47,711 nucleotides of DNA from JACZST01 sp964195155 (GCA_964195155.1 CAXMOP010000121.1:1-47711), one strand, 5' to 3'; shown: positions 39,475 through 47,401, counted from the first letter of the stretch. Made by a program: numbers and translations. The notes: generated from the sequence alone by a model not told the origin.

Positions 39475-40245
39475 CTACTCGTCGAAGATCACGACCGACT
39501 GCGGGTACCGGCGCACCCTGGCCGCACCGACGAGATCCTCGATCATCTGGTCCAGTTGTGCCTGCCGCTGTGACTGCGGGCCCTCGGCAAGCACCACCAG
39601 CTCGGCCTTTACCCGCAGGGCGCGGTCAGGGACGATGAAGCGGGTCACACCGGCAGGGAGCCGATCCTCGCTGAGTGCCGCCTTCATCACGTCGTCGATC
39701 GTGAGGATTGGGTGCTCGACCAACACCGCCCAATCCGGATAGAGCTCGGCAACGTGTGGGAGATCGGCCTCTTCCATCCTGCTCACTTTCCACCGGCCGA
39801 CATAGGAGTCGACCAGTGCCGACAGAGCCCTGTACAGGCTGCCCGTTCCAGAGACCGTTACCCGGCGACCGTCCGATGTGGAGAGCCGCGGAGGCATCGA
39901 GGGCGCGACGACGAGCAGATCCTGGTTGTCGTCGATGCGGCCGAGAACCTCGTCCGGGTTGGCGTCGCGGACCACGTGATGCCACGTTGCCAGGGTCACC
40001 GTCTCGGCGGCAACCACCTGCACCAAGCCGTAGCCGAGGCCGAGATGGCGCAGCGCCGCAGTCCTGGTGGCGCCGTCGAGCAGCACGAAGTCGCCGGAAT
40101 CTGCCTCGATGCAGATCACCGGATTCAGCTGATGCCCCGACTCGCTGATCCGTCGGGCCAGTCGATCCACGCGAAGGGGATCGAAGTCCTCATGAGGAAC
40201 GATCCTGGTCAACGGAATGACCCGAAGGTCTGGCACCAAAGGCAT
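39475..40245 (-). CDS. ParB/Srx-fold protein resembling SbnI/SerK free serine kinases
   Basis: 256-aa protein. The N-terminal ParB/sulfiredoxin-like domain (RVIPLTRIVPHEDFDPLRV; FVLLDGATRTAALRHLG) retains the Glu (E19) and the Asp of LLDGATR at the positions that are catalytic in SbnI/SerK serine kinases, as I recall that family. ATWHHVV, LVDSYVG and AGVTRF in the C-terminal half also resemble SbnI. The absence of a DNA-binding helix-turn-helix argues against a chromosome-partitioning ParB. Phosphorylation of free L-serine is inference. It is convergent with folKE (4-nt gap) and divergent from moaA; no siderophore genes are present. Confidence 0.65.
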   Translation of the reverse strand: MPLVPDLRVIPLTRIVPHEDFDPLRVDRLARRISESGHQLNPVICIEADSGDFVLLDGATRTAALRHLGLGYGLVQVVAAETVTLATWHHVVRDANPDEVLGRIDDNQDLLVVAPSMPPRLSTSDGRRVTVSGTGSLYRALSALVDSYVGRWKVSRMEEADLPHVAELYPDWAVLVEHPILTIDDVMKAALSEDRLPAGVTRFIVPDRALRVKAELVVLAEGPQSQRQAQLDQMIEDLVGAARVRRYPQSVVIFDE

Positions 40246-40307
40246 TTCGCGCCAATTATCGACGATTCAGGCCCCCTATGCCCGGGCGGATGCCTGCGCT
40301 GAGCGGG

Positions 40308-40313
40308 TACGAT
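40308..40313 (+). promoter_or_regulatory. -10 box of moaA (leaderless)
   Basis: TACGAT ends 6 nt before the moaA ATG, which places the expected transcription start on the A of the start codon. No Shine-Dalgarno precedes moaA. The same layout is seen at many other genes in the window. Confidence 0.55.
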
Positions 40314-40319
40314 TGGGGC

Positions 40320-41324
40320 ATGCTGCTCGACACGATGGACCGGGCGATGCGGGATTTGCGGATCTCGGTCACCGATCGGTGCAACTTTCGGTGCACCTAC
40401 TGCATGCCACGCGAGGTCTTTGGCAAGGACTACGAGTTCCTGCCGCGAGACCAGCTGTTGACGTTCGAGGAGATCGAGCGGGTCGTTCGGGCCGCGGCAA
40501 ATCACGGCGTAGAGAAGGTCCGCCTCACCGGAGGAGAGCCGCTGCTGCGTCGCCGGATCGAGGATCTGGTGGCGTCTCTTGCCGGCGTCGACGGAATCGA
40601 TGATCTCGCCCTCACCACCAATGGGTCGCTGTTGGCGAAGAAGGCATCGATGCTTGCCGACGCCGGGCTGAACCGGGTGACGGTCAGCCTGGACTCGATC
40701 GACGACACGGTGTTCCGCCTGATGTCCGACGTCGACTTCCCGGTGGCAAGGGTGCTGGAGGCGATCGACGTGGCCGCGGCGGCCGGACTGGCCCCGGTGA
40801 AGATCAACGCCGTCGTCCAGCGCGGCATCAACGACCACCAGGTGGTGGAGCTGGCAAGAGCCTTCCGTGGCACCGGCCACATCGTGCGTTTCATCGAGTA
40901 CATGGACGTGGGCACCACCAATGGGTGGCGGATGGATGACGTCGTTCCTGCGGCTGAAATCGTCGCTGCGATCGACGAGCAGTGGACGATCGAGCCGATG
41001 CCCGGCAGCTACCGCGGCGAAGTGGCCAACCGCTACCGCTACGCAGACGGTGCCGGCGAGATCGGCGTGATCGCCTCGGTCACGCAACCGTTCTGCGGCG
41101 ACTGCACTCGGCTGCGCCTGTCATCGGAGGGCAGGCTCTACACGTGTCTGTTTGGATCCACAGGGACCGACCTGCGCGGGCCGATCCGGCAGGGTGCGAC
41201 CGACGAAGACATCGAGGCATTGCTCGCAGCCGTGTGGACCGTACGCAGCGACCGGTACAGCGAGGAGCGGTCCGGCATCCCCCTCGGCCTTCCCAAGGTG
41301 GAGATGTCCTACATCGGGGGCTGA
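40320..41324 (+). CDS. moaA: GTP 3',8-cyclase MoaA (molybdenum cofactor biosynthesis)
   Basis: 334-aa radical SAM enzyme for the first step of molybdopterin synthesis. The N-terminal cluster motif is CNFRCTYC, followed by VRLTGGEPLLRRRIEDLV (SAM binding). VTVSLDSIDDTVFRLM and FIEYMDVGTTNGWRMDDVV are typical. The C-terminal second cluster ligands are PFCGDC and LYTCLF, and the chain ends in the functional double glycine (YIGG). Length and motif order are normal. The ATG at 40320 is supported by the -10 at 40308. No other moa genes are in the window. Confidence 0.95.
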   Translation: MLLDTMDRAMRDLRISVTDRCNFRCTYCMPREVFGKDYEFLPRDQLLTFEEIERVVRAAANHGVEKVRLTGGEPLLRRRIEDLVASLAGVDGIDDLALTTNGSLLAKKASMLADAGLNRVTVSLDSIDDTVFRLMSDVDFPVARVLEAIDVAAAAGLAPVKINAVVQRGINDHQVVELARAFRGTGHIVRFIEYMDVGTTNGWRMDDVVPAAEIVAAIDEQWTIEPMPGSYRGEVANRYRYADGAGEIGVIASVTQPFCGDCTRLRLSSEGRLYTCLFGSTGTDLRGPIRQGATDEDIEALLAAVWTVRSDRYSEERSGIPLGLPKVEMSYIGG

Positions 41325-41330
41325 CGGAGG

Positions 41331-41365
41331 AGTCGCGAGTCGCGAGTCGCGAGTCGTGAGTCCAG
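41331..41365. repeat. Family A heptad repeat after moaA
   Basis: Five units in register: AGTCGCG three times, AGTCGTG, AGTCCAG. It begins 7 nt after the moaA stop. It is the reverse complement of the GACTCGC units inside dnaX. Confidence 0.85.
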
Positions 41366-41442
41366 GAATGGTGTTCGTCTTCCCTGCGTCCCGAGCTACC
41401 AACCCTCTTGATCCTACTTCGTATTAACTGTACGTTCGCCTC

Positions 41443-41922
41443 ATGGAGCCCGCGATGGTCATGTGCACCGTAACCGCCGCCGCCACGCTGGGATTGTGGG
41501 TAGCGGGGCGGGTACGCGCCCTGGCGGCCGCGCTGCCCGGTCGGCTCGCCGATGCTTTCTTCGATGCCGCGCCAAACCGCGCAGTGGCCACCGCCGTCCT
41601 CGCCGTCGTTGGATTCCTCGCCGTGCCCAGGCCATCGGCCGCCGAGCCGGTACCACCGATTGTTCGGCTCGCCGAGCGACACGCCGAACCGTCGCGGCCC
41701 GCGGCGCCCGTTCGTTCCGAGATGAGCACCTACGAGGTCGTCGGCGGTGACTCGCTGTGGTGCATAGCCGCCGAGACGATCCGGGCGCGCTCAGGCGAGC
41801 GGGCGACGAGCGCCGCGGTGGCCGGGTTTTGGCCTCGGGTCTACGCAGCCAACCGGCGGATCATCGGCGAGGACCCGAACCTGATCTTCCCGGGCCAGCA
41901 ACTCATCATTCCCGATCCATGA
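41443..41922 (+). CDS. LysM-domain membrane protein
   Basis: 159-aa protein with two hydrophobic segments (VMCTVTAAATLGLWVA; VATAVLAVVGFLAV), a Pro-rich linker and a C-terminal LysM domain (about residues 96-157; YEVVGGDSLWCIAAETI, VYAANRRIIGEDPNLIFPGQ). LysM domains bind peptidoglycan or chitin-like glycans, so the domain is expected on the cell-wall side. A TACGTT box ends 6 nt before the ATG. Its stop overlaps the next gene by 4 nt, pairing it with a VirB8/TcpC-like protein. Confidence 0.82.
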   Translation: MEPAMVMCTVTAAATLGLWVAGRVRALAAALPGRLADAFFDAAPNRAVATAVLAVVGFLAVPRPSAAEPVPPIVRLAERHAEPSRPAAPVRSEMSTYEVVGGDSLWCIAAETIRARSGERATSAAVAGFWPRVYAANRRIIGEDPNLIFPGQQLIIPDP

Positions 41923-42743
41923 GCGTCGAAGAGCACGAAGAGATCCCGTGGTCGATGCTCGTCGATCAGGAGCGACGCGGCCGGTCGCGCACCTGGTACG
42001 CCGTGGCGGCAATCATCCTCGCCGTCGTCATCGGCGTCGTCGGAGTCCGGTGGGTCGATGGGCACCGTCACGGCGAGGTCCCCGCCAATGCCTCGGTGTC
42101 GGAACAACCCGTCACCACGACGGCAACTCCGGTTCCGACCTCGACTCCAATGCTTTCCGAGGCCGACCTGATGGCGGTCGATCAGGCAACGATCGGCCTG
42201 GCCGCGGTGGCGAGAGCCGAATGGTTCGTCACCGACTATTTCACCGTCGACGGATCCCCGGTACCCGATCTCGCCGCCGCCCTCGCCGTCGATGCGGTAC
42301 TCCCCGAGCTGCCCCAGGACGACGACAAGGTCTCGTTCGTCGAGTGGGCACGCGCATCGGCTATCCGACCCCATGTCGCAGGCGTCGTCGTGACCGTCTT
42401 GTTCAGAACCTTGTACCAAAACAACGAGCTGCGCTATGAGCGGAGCTCGGTTCGGGCCGTCGATGTGCTGGTGCTCGTCGCCGATGAATCCACGGCGATC
42501 GGGGATCTCCCAATCCCCGTCGCCCTTCCCACCGGCCAGGACATCACGGGGTGGATGCATCCGACACGCGATGCCCCACCGGACGCCGCTTCACAGGCGA
42601 TCGAGCAGGCATCCTCCCTCGGTGACAACCCCACGGTCCTTGACTCGGGAAGCTCGGGACCCGATTGGCGAGTGGTGCTGTTGGTCGATGACCCATCGGG
42701 ACTTCGCTTTCCGGTGGCGGTGCGATCGGACACTCTGCGTTGA
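41919..42743 (+). CDS. Single-pass membrane protein with a VirB8/TcpC-like extracytoplasmic domain (tentative)
   Basis: 274-aa protein: acidic N-terminus (SVEEHEEIPWSML), one transmembrane helix (about 28-46, YAVAAIILAVVIGVVGV), a Thr/Pro linker, then an extracytoplasmic domain. The pattern EWFVTDYFTVDG, VEWARASAIRPHVAGVVVTV and SVRAVDVLVLVAD is like that of TcpC/VirB8-type NTF2-fold conjugation subunits. The similarity is by eye and no other transfer genes are present, so a remnant of an integrated element or a cell-envelope role are both possible. Coupled to the LysM gene. Confidence 0.5.
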   Translation: MSVEEHEEIPWSMLVDQERRGRSRTWYAVAAIILAVVIGVVGVRWVDGHRHGEVPANASVSEQPVTTTATPVPTSTPMLSEADLMAVDQATIGLAAVARAEWFVTDYFTVDGSPVPDLAAALAVDAVLPELPQDDDKVSFVEWARASAIRPHVAGVVVTVLFRTLYQNNELRYERSSVRAVDVLVLVADESTAIGDLPIPVALPTGQDITGWMHPTRDAPPDAASQAIEQASSLGDNPTVLDSGSSGPDWRVVLLVDDPSGLRFPVAVRSDTLR

Positions 42744-42786
42744 CCCCAGTGCTGACCCTCGCGCCGTCCCCGGGTGCCAACCAGGG

Positions 42787-42808
42787 ACCATATGTGTTAC
42801 CATATGGT
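42787..42808 (+). promoter_or_regulatory. Operator/promoter repeat of the CopG-MazF locus
   Basis: ACCATATG occurs twice, 12 bp apart (42787-42794 and 42799-42806), and the second is part of the palindrome ACCATATGGT. AT-rich repeats of this size just upstream of an RHH antitoxin gene are typical autoregulatory sites. The stretch is clearly more AT-rich than its surroundings. Confidence 0.6.
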
Positions 42809-42834
42809 CGCAGGAAAGAGGAGAAAGGAGCGGC

Positions 42835-43080
42835 ATGGCTCGCCGTCAAGTGCTGGTCCAGCTTGATGATGAGCTGGTAATGCGGCTCGATCGCGTTGCG
42901 TCCGATCTCGGCGTCAGCCGCTCCGAAATGCTTCGGCGGGGAGCGCTTGCCGTTCTCGAGGCGACGGAAATGGCGCGGGACGATGCACGGCTGATCGAGG
43001 CGTACGCTCGGCAGCCACAGGACCCAGTGCTCGTCGAGGCGGCGTCGCGGCTTGCGGCAGAGACCACCCCCGAGTGGTAG
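42835..43080 (+). CDS. Ribbon-helix-helix (CopG/MazE-type) antitoxin
   Basis: 81-aa DNA-binding protein. RRQVLVQLDDELVMRLDRVA forms the beta strand and first helix and GVSRSEMLRRGALAVLEA the second helix of an RHH fold, followed by an acidic tail (residues 50-81) that would bind and neutralise the toxin. An AAGGAG 4 nt upstream defines the start. Its end overlaps the toxin gene by 7 nt, and repeated ACCATATG sites lie upstream, as expected for an autoregulated module. Confidence 0.85.
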   Translation: MARRQVLVQLDDELVMRLDRVASDLGVSRSEMLRRGALAVLEATEMARDDARLIEAYARQPQDPVLVEAASRLAAETTPEW

Positions 43081-43397
43081 CGCGCAACGACATCGTCTGG
43101 GCATCGCTTGGTGCGCCCGCCGGGCGGCGCCCGGTCTGTGTGCTGACCCGAGACGCAGCAATTGGGGTGCTGAGCGCCCTGGTCTGTGTTCCGGTCACGA
43201 GGACGGCGCGCGGGATCCGCTCTGAGGTCGCCGTGGCCGACGAGGAGGGTCTTCCCGAACCGAGCGTTCTTGCGTGCGACACGATCATCACCGTTCCGAA
43301 GTCGGCGCTCGAATCGCAACCGGTCGGGCGGCTCGGCCTGGTGAAGCGCGCCGAACTCGACCGGGCGCTTCGCTACGCACTCGACATCGCCTATTGA
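43074..43397 (+). CDS. MazF/PemK-type mRNA interferase toxin
   Basis: 107-aa protein of the MazF/PemK fold. It has RNDIVWASLGAPAGRRPVCVLTRD (the GxxRPxxVL-type strand), LVCVPVTRTARGIRSEV (conserved Thr/Arg), and SVLACDTIITVPKSAL with the Cys-Asp position, followed by the VGRLGLVKRAELDRAL end typical of the family. Such toxins cleave RNA at short sequences. The GTG at 43074 lies inside the antitoxin gene and has no separate ribosome binding site, so the toxin is probably translated by coupling. Confidence 0.87.
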   Translation: MVARNDIVWASLGAPAGRRPVCVLTRDAAIGVLSALVCVPVTRTARGIRSEVAVADEEGLPEPSVLACDTIITVPKSALESQPVGRLGLVKRAELDRALRYALDIAY

Positions 43398-43460
43398 TCG
43401 CAGCGGCCCGACCAGACGCGCCGCTACGCTCGCCGGGGATGGATGAGCAGCGTGCCGACC

Positions 43461-43718
43461 TCAGCCGCCGAAGTGCTCTTCGAGGATCTCGGACGCCGCC
43501 GGCGCAATGGTCTCCCACGACGCTTCCGCCACCTTGGTCAGGGTCACGAAGTCGGCTGTCATGAACACGCTGGTGACACCATCGATCTCCACCAATGCCG
43601 CCCCCATAGGGTCGTCGGCCTCCTTGCCGGCGACAAACGTCGCCGGGCCACCGACGTCGACACCGACGTTGAACTTCAACGCGTTCGGGTTCGGGGTGTT
43701 GGAGATCTCGATCGCCAT
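43461..43718 (-). CDS. Stand-alone Nfu/NifU N-terminal domain protein
   Basis: 85-aa protein with the Nfu N-terminal-type start ISNTPNPNALKFNVG, then GVTSVFMTADFVTLTKV and a C-terminal helix (WETIAPAASEILEEHF). It has no cysteine and lacks the CxxC cluster-binding domain of full Nfu proteins, so it cannot bind a cluster by itself in the usual way and may be an adaptor. The ATG at 43718 lies 8 nt from a TAGCCT box on the minus strand. It is divergent from hyuA. Confidence 0.82.
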   Translation of the reverse strand: MAIEISNTPNPNALKFNVGVDVGGPATFVAGKEADDPMGAALVEIDGVTSVFMTADFVTLTKVAEASWETIAPAASEILEEHFGG

Positions 43719-43754
43719 CGCCGCGCAGGCTAGCGGTGCCAAGGCGAGGCGGCG

Positions 43755-45680
43755 ATGAACGGCGATCCGGGCGACGCCGCAACCGGCCAGATCATCGGCG
43801 CCGATGTCGGCGGGACGTTCACCGATGTCGTCATGTGGGACGGCGCCGAAATCACAACGGCCAAGGTCCCCACCTCGGTACAGCAAGGCGAGGGCGCCGT
43901 CGCCGGTGCCGGCGAGCTCAGCAGCGGCGTTGACGTGTTCCTCCACGGCACGACAACCGCGACCAATGCCCTACTCGAACACATGGGTGCAAAGACGCTG
44001 CTGATCACCTCGCCCGGTTTCGAAGACGTCATCGAGATCGGGCGGCAGGATCGCCCCAGCCTGTACGACCCGTTCGCCGATCGCGCCGAAGTGCTCGTCG
44101 AGTCCGATGACCGCACCGCAACAATCGAGGAGGACCAGCTCGACCAATACGAATCGGTGGCGGTCTCGCTCCTGTACGCGTTTGATGACCCCGGGCCCGA
44201 GCGCGCCATGCGACAGCGGGTCAGACAGATCGCCCCGGGCCTCGCCGTGTCGCTTTCGAGCGAAGTGGCGCCCGAGTTCCGTGAGTTCGAGCGCACCTCG
44301 ACCACCGTGCTCAACGCCTACCTCCAGCCGATGGTCGCCGCATACTTCGCCGACTTCCAGCAACGGGTAAGCGATGCCGCCCTGGCCGAGCGGGTGTCGG
44401 TGATGCGATCATCCGGCGGGCTGATCAGCACCGAGCGGGCCGCACAGCTTCCCGCCTCCATCCTGCTGTCCGGGCCCGCCGCCGGCGCGGTGGCTGCTGC
44501 ATCGCTGGCATCGGCGCTGGTCAGGGATCGCGTCGTCTCGTTCGACATGGGAGGAACCTCCACCGACGTGTGCCGGATCGAGGGAGGCAAGCCCGAGATT
44601 GCTTTCCGACGCACCGTTGCCGGCTACGCGTGCCAGATGCCATCGACGGCGATCCACACGGTCGGGGCGGGAGGCGGCAGCATCGGCTGGGTCGACAGCG
44701 GCGGGTCGCTGCGGATCGGGCCCCGCAGCGCAGGCGCCGATCCGGGCCCTGCCTGCTACGGCCGGGGCGGTGTCGAGGCCACCGTCACCGACGCCAACGT
44801 GGTGCTCGGCAGGATTGCCGGCGACACAGCGCTCGGGGGACGCCTCGGCCTCGACCCCCTCCTCGCCGAGCGCGCCGTCGGCGCCTTGGGTAACCAGGCC
44901 GGCCTGTCGCTCGCCGAAACCGCGCTCGGCATGGTCCGTGTGGTGGAGGAGGTGATGGCCGGAGCGGTGCGCAGCGTCTCGATCGAACAGGGGATCGACC
45001 CACGCGGTGCCACCCTCATCGCGTTCGGGGGTGCCGGCGGGTTGCATGCGACCGCGCTTGCCCGAGCGCTTGGCATGAGCGAGGTCCTCGTACCGGCCCA
45101 CGCCGGAGTCTTCTCAGCCCTCGGGCTGCTGCTGAGCCCGCCGCGCGTCGACGAGGCGCGAAGCGTTCTGCTGCGATCGGACCACCCGAACCTCGACCCG
45201 CAGGTTTCCGCAGTCGGCGCCGAAGCCGGCCACCAGGCACCGGGAGCCGACGTCGCCACCACCGTCGACGTTCGTTATCTCGGCCAGTCACACGAACTGA
45301 ACGTGCCGTACACCGCTGGAGAAGGTTGGGAGGTGCTCGCCCAACGCTTCCATGCCCTCCACGAGGTGCGCAACGGCTTCCACCGGGGATCCGACCCGAT
45401 CGAGGCGGTCACGGTTCGGGCGGCCGCGCTGGACGCGGCGTGGTTCACCATCGACGACCTCCCTCGCTGGGAGAGCAATGGAGACACCCGCATCGGGTCG
45501 CGTTCGGTGTTGACCGCCGACGGACCGGTCGATGCCGGGCGATGGCGACGCGAGGGCTTGGCCGTCGGGGCGTCGGTGGAGGGACCGGCGATCATCGAAG
45601 AGCGCGACGCTACGACGTGGCTCGGCCCCGGCGAGAAAGCGCTTGTTCAGGCCAGTGGTGCGTTGGAGATCTCCTGGTGA
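43755..45680 (+). CDS. hyuA: Hydantoinase/oxoprolinase subunit A
   Basis: 641-aa ATP-dependent amidohydrolase subunit of the HyuA/OplaH N-terminal family. It shows GADVGGTFTDVVMWD (phosphate-binding loop), VFLHGTTTATNALLEHMGAKT, FREFERTSTTVLNAYLQP, LSGPAAGAVAAA, VSFDMGGTSTDVCRIEGG and IHTVGAGGGSIGWVD, then the second ATPase-like part with LIAFGGAGGLHATALARALG. The full length is present. Members open hydantoins, 5-oxoproline, N-methylhydantoin or acetone with ATP; the substrate here is not determined. The stop overlaps hyuB by 4 nt. Confidence 0.93.
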   Translation: MNGDPGDAATGQIIGADVGGTFTDVVMWDGAEITTAKVPTSVQQGEGAVAGAGELSSGVDVFLHGTTTATNALLEHMGAKTLLITSPGFEDVIEIGRQDRPSLYDPFADRAEVLVESDDRTATIEEDQLDQYESVAVSLLYAFDDPGPERAMRQRVRQIAPGLAVSLSSEVAPEFREFERTSTTVLNAYLQPMVAAYFADFQQRVSDAALAERVSVMRSSGGLISTERAAQLPASILLSGPAAGAVAAASLASALVRDRVVSFDMGGTSTDVCRIEGGKPEIAFRRTVAGYACQMPSTAIHTVGAGGGSIGWVDSGGSLRIGPRSAGADPGPACYGRGGVEATVTDANVVLGRIAGDTALGGRLGLDPLLAERAVGALGNQAGLSLAETALGMVRVVEEVMAGAVRSVSIEQGIDPRGATLIAFGGAGGLHATALARALGMSEVLVPAHAGVFSALGLLLSPPRVDEARSVLLRSDHPNLDPQVSAVGAEAGHQAPGADVATTVDVRYLGQSHELNVPYTAGEGWEVLAQRFHALHEVRNGFHRGSDPIEAVTVRAAALDAAWFTIDDLPRWESNGDTRIGSRSVLTADGPVDAGRWRREGLAVGASVEGPAIIEERDATTWLGPGEKALVQASGALEISW

Positions 45681-47218
45681 GCGTCGATCCGATCACGCTC
45701 GAGGTGGCAAGGAACCAGTTGAACGCGATCGCCGACGACATGGGCTCGGTGCTGCGCCGCACCGCATATTCGCCGAACATCAAGGAGCGAGCCGATTGCT
45801 CGGCTGCCCTCTTTGATGCGACGGGGGAGATGCTGTCCCAGGCCGAGCACATCCCGGTACATCTCGGGTCGATGCCGGCCTCGGTCGCTGCAGTCCTCGA
45901 CCGCTTCGGCACCGACGTCGAGCCGGGGATCCAGTTCGCCGTCAACGATCCGTATGCCGGCGGTACCCATCTCAACGACCTGACGCTGCTGCGACCGGTC
46001 CATGTCGGCGGCACTCTCGTTGCCTGGGTTGCCAACCGAGCGCATCACGCCGACGTCGGCGGGGATGCCCCCGGTTCGATGCCTGCCGACGCCACGCGGG
46101 TCGACCAGGAAGGCCATGTGGTATCGCCGGTGCCGGCGGTACGGGGCGGCGAATGGATCGAGGAGTTCTCCGGGCCCTTCCTCGCCGCAACCCGGACTCC
46201 GGCCGAGCGCCTTGGCGACCTATCGGCCCAACTCGGCGCCAACGAGGCGGGAGCGCGCCGCGCCATCGAATCGATTGAAGCCGAAGGCATCGACCGGTGG
46301 CGCGTCGTCTCGAACGAGCTGCTCGAGTACGGCGAACGACGGATGCGCGCCGCTTTGGTGGCGCTCCCCGACGGGATCTACTCGTTCATCGATCATCTCG
46401 AATGGGGTGACGACGACCTCGTCATCGCCGCGGCGATCACCATCGACGGCGATCAACTCCACGCCGACCTCACCGGGTCGGCTGACCAGGTCGAAGGGAA
46501 CATCAACACGGTGCGTGCGGTGGCCCAGTCGTGTCTCTACTTTGCGGTCCGGGTGGCAACCGACCCCACGATCCCGACGAACGGGGGCTGCTACCGGCCG
46601 CTCACGCTGAAGACGAGGCCCGGTTCCATCGTCGATGCTCTCTCTCCCGCCGCCGTCGCGGCCGGAAACGTCGAGACCAGCCAGCGGATCGCCGACACGC
46701 TGCTCGGCGCTCTCGCCCAGGCGGCGCCCGACCGGGTACCGGCTGCCGGCCAGGGAACGATGAACAACGTGCTCATCGGCAACGACTCCTTCGCCTACTA
46801 CGAGACCGTTGCCGGCGGCCAGGGAGGCAGGCCGAGCAGGGCGGGTCAGTCCGGAATTCATACCGGCATGACGAACACCAAGAACACGCCGGTGGAGTCG
46901 CTGGAAACCCACTATCCGTTTCGGATCCGCACCTATCGGTTGCGAAGGGGATCGGGTGGGGCCGGCCGGTACCCCGGGGGCGAAGGGATCGAGCGGGAGA
47001 TCGAGTTCCTCGCCGATGCGACGGTGTCGTTGATGGGGGAGCGAAGGCGCCTGGCGCCGTGGGGGCTCAACGGCGGAGGGCCGGGCGCATCGGGGGAGGA
47101 TTGGCTGATTCGTGGATCCGACATCGAGCGTCTGGCCTCGAAGTGCACGATCGAGGTTGCGACCGGAGATCGCCTGCGGGTGCTGACGCCGGGCGGGGGA
47201 GGATGGGGCGGGCAGTAG
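45677..47218 (+). CDS. hyuB: Hydantoinase/oxoprolinase subunit B
   Basis: 513-aa partner subunit of the ATP-dependent hydantoinase/oxoprolinase. Features: PITLEVARNQLNAIADDMGSV, RRTAYSPNIKERADCSAALFD, AVNDPYAGGTHLNDLTL, NRAHHADVGGDAPGSMPADA, GTMNNVLIGND, YYETVAGGQGGRPSRAG and MTNTKNTPVESLE. The start is a GTG at 45677 within the hyuA stop (GTGA overlap). The C-terminal codons (GGWGGQ and stop) lie within the first unit of a 30-bp tandem repeat. Confidence 0.93.
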   Translation: MSVDPITLEVARNQLNAIADDMGSVLRRTAYSPNIKERADCSAALFDATGEMLSQAEHIPVHLGSMPASVAAVLDRFGTDVEPGIQFAVNDPYAGGTHLNDLTLLRPVHVGGTLVAWVANRAHHADVGGDAPGSMPADATRVDQEGHVVSPVPAVRGGEWIEEFSGPFLAATRTPAERLGDLSAQLGANEAGARRAIESIEAEGIDRWRVVSNELLEYGERRMRAALVALPDGIYSFIDHLEWGDDDLVIAAAITIDGDQLHADLTGSADQVEGNINTVRAVAQSCLYFAVRVATDPTIPTNGGCYRPLTLKTRPGSIVDALSPAAVAAGNVETSQRIADTLLGALAQAAPDRVPAAGQGTMNNVLIGNDSFAYYETVAGGQGGRPSRAGQSGIHTGMTNTKNTPVESLETHYPFRIRTYRLRRGSGGAGRYPGGEGIEREIEFLADATVSLMGERRRLAPWGLNGGGPGASGEDWLIRGSDIERLASKCTIEVATGDRLRVLTPGGGGWGGQ

Positions 47219-47280
47219 GAGCATGGCGGAGGATGGGGCGGGCAGTAGGAGCATGGCGGTGGATGGGGCGGGCAGTAGGA
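47201..47280. repeat. 30-bp tandem repeat at the 3' end of hyuB
   Basis: GGATGGGGCGGGCAGTAGGA recurs at 47201, 47231 and 47261, i.e. 2.7 copies of a 30-bp unit. The hyuB stop TAG lies in the first copy, so the repeats duplicate the last codons and the stop. Confidence 0.9.
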
Positions 47281-47281
47281 C

Positions 47282-47384
47282 GGTGTTGAACAACGACGAG
47301 TGCCTTGCGCCGCCGCTCGCTTGAGTGTTGCGGTGACTCGGTTTCTCCAGTCACCGCCGGCACGCTTGAGGATTGCTCAACACC
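47282..47384. other. Nested inverted repeat upstream of the yjbR-like gene
   Basis: Outer arms GGTGTTGAACAA (47282-47293) and TTGCTCAACACC (47373-47384) pair in 11 of 12 positions. A perfect 9-bp hairpin (GCGGTGACT/AGTCACCGC, 47330-47338 and 47349-47357) lies inside. It may be a small non-autonomous mobile element or a structured RNA; no target-site duplication is evident. Confidence 0.5.
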
Positions 47385-47401
47385 CTCCTAGCGTCTATTC
47401 G

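Noticed and set aside
39475..40245. Chromosome-partitioning ParB
   Set aside because: No helix-turn-helix or CTP-binding GERRxRA-type motif, no parA or parS-like sites nearby; SbnI/SerK-like motifs fit better.
41443..43397. Active integrative element
   Set aside because: No integrase, relaxase, ATPase coupling protein or attachment repeats were found; only a tentative VirB8/TcpC-like protein and a TA pair support it.
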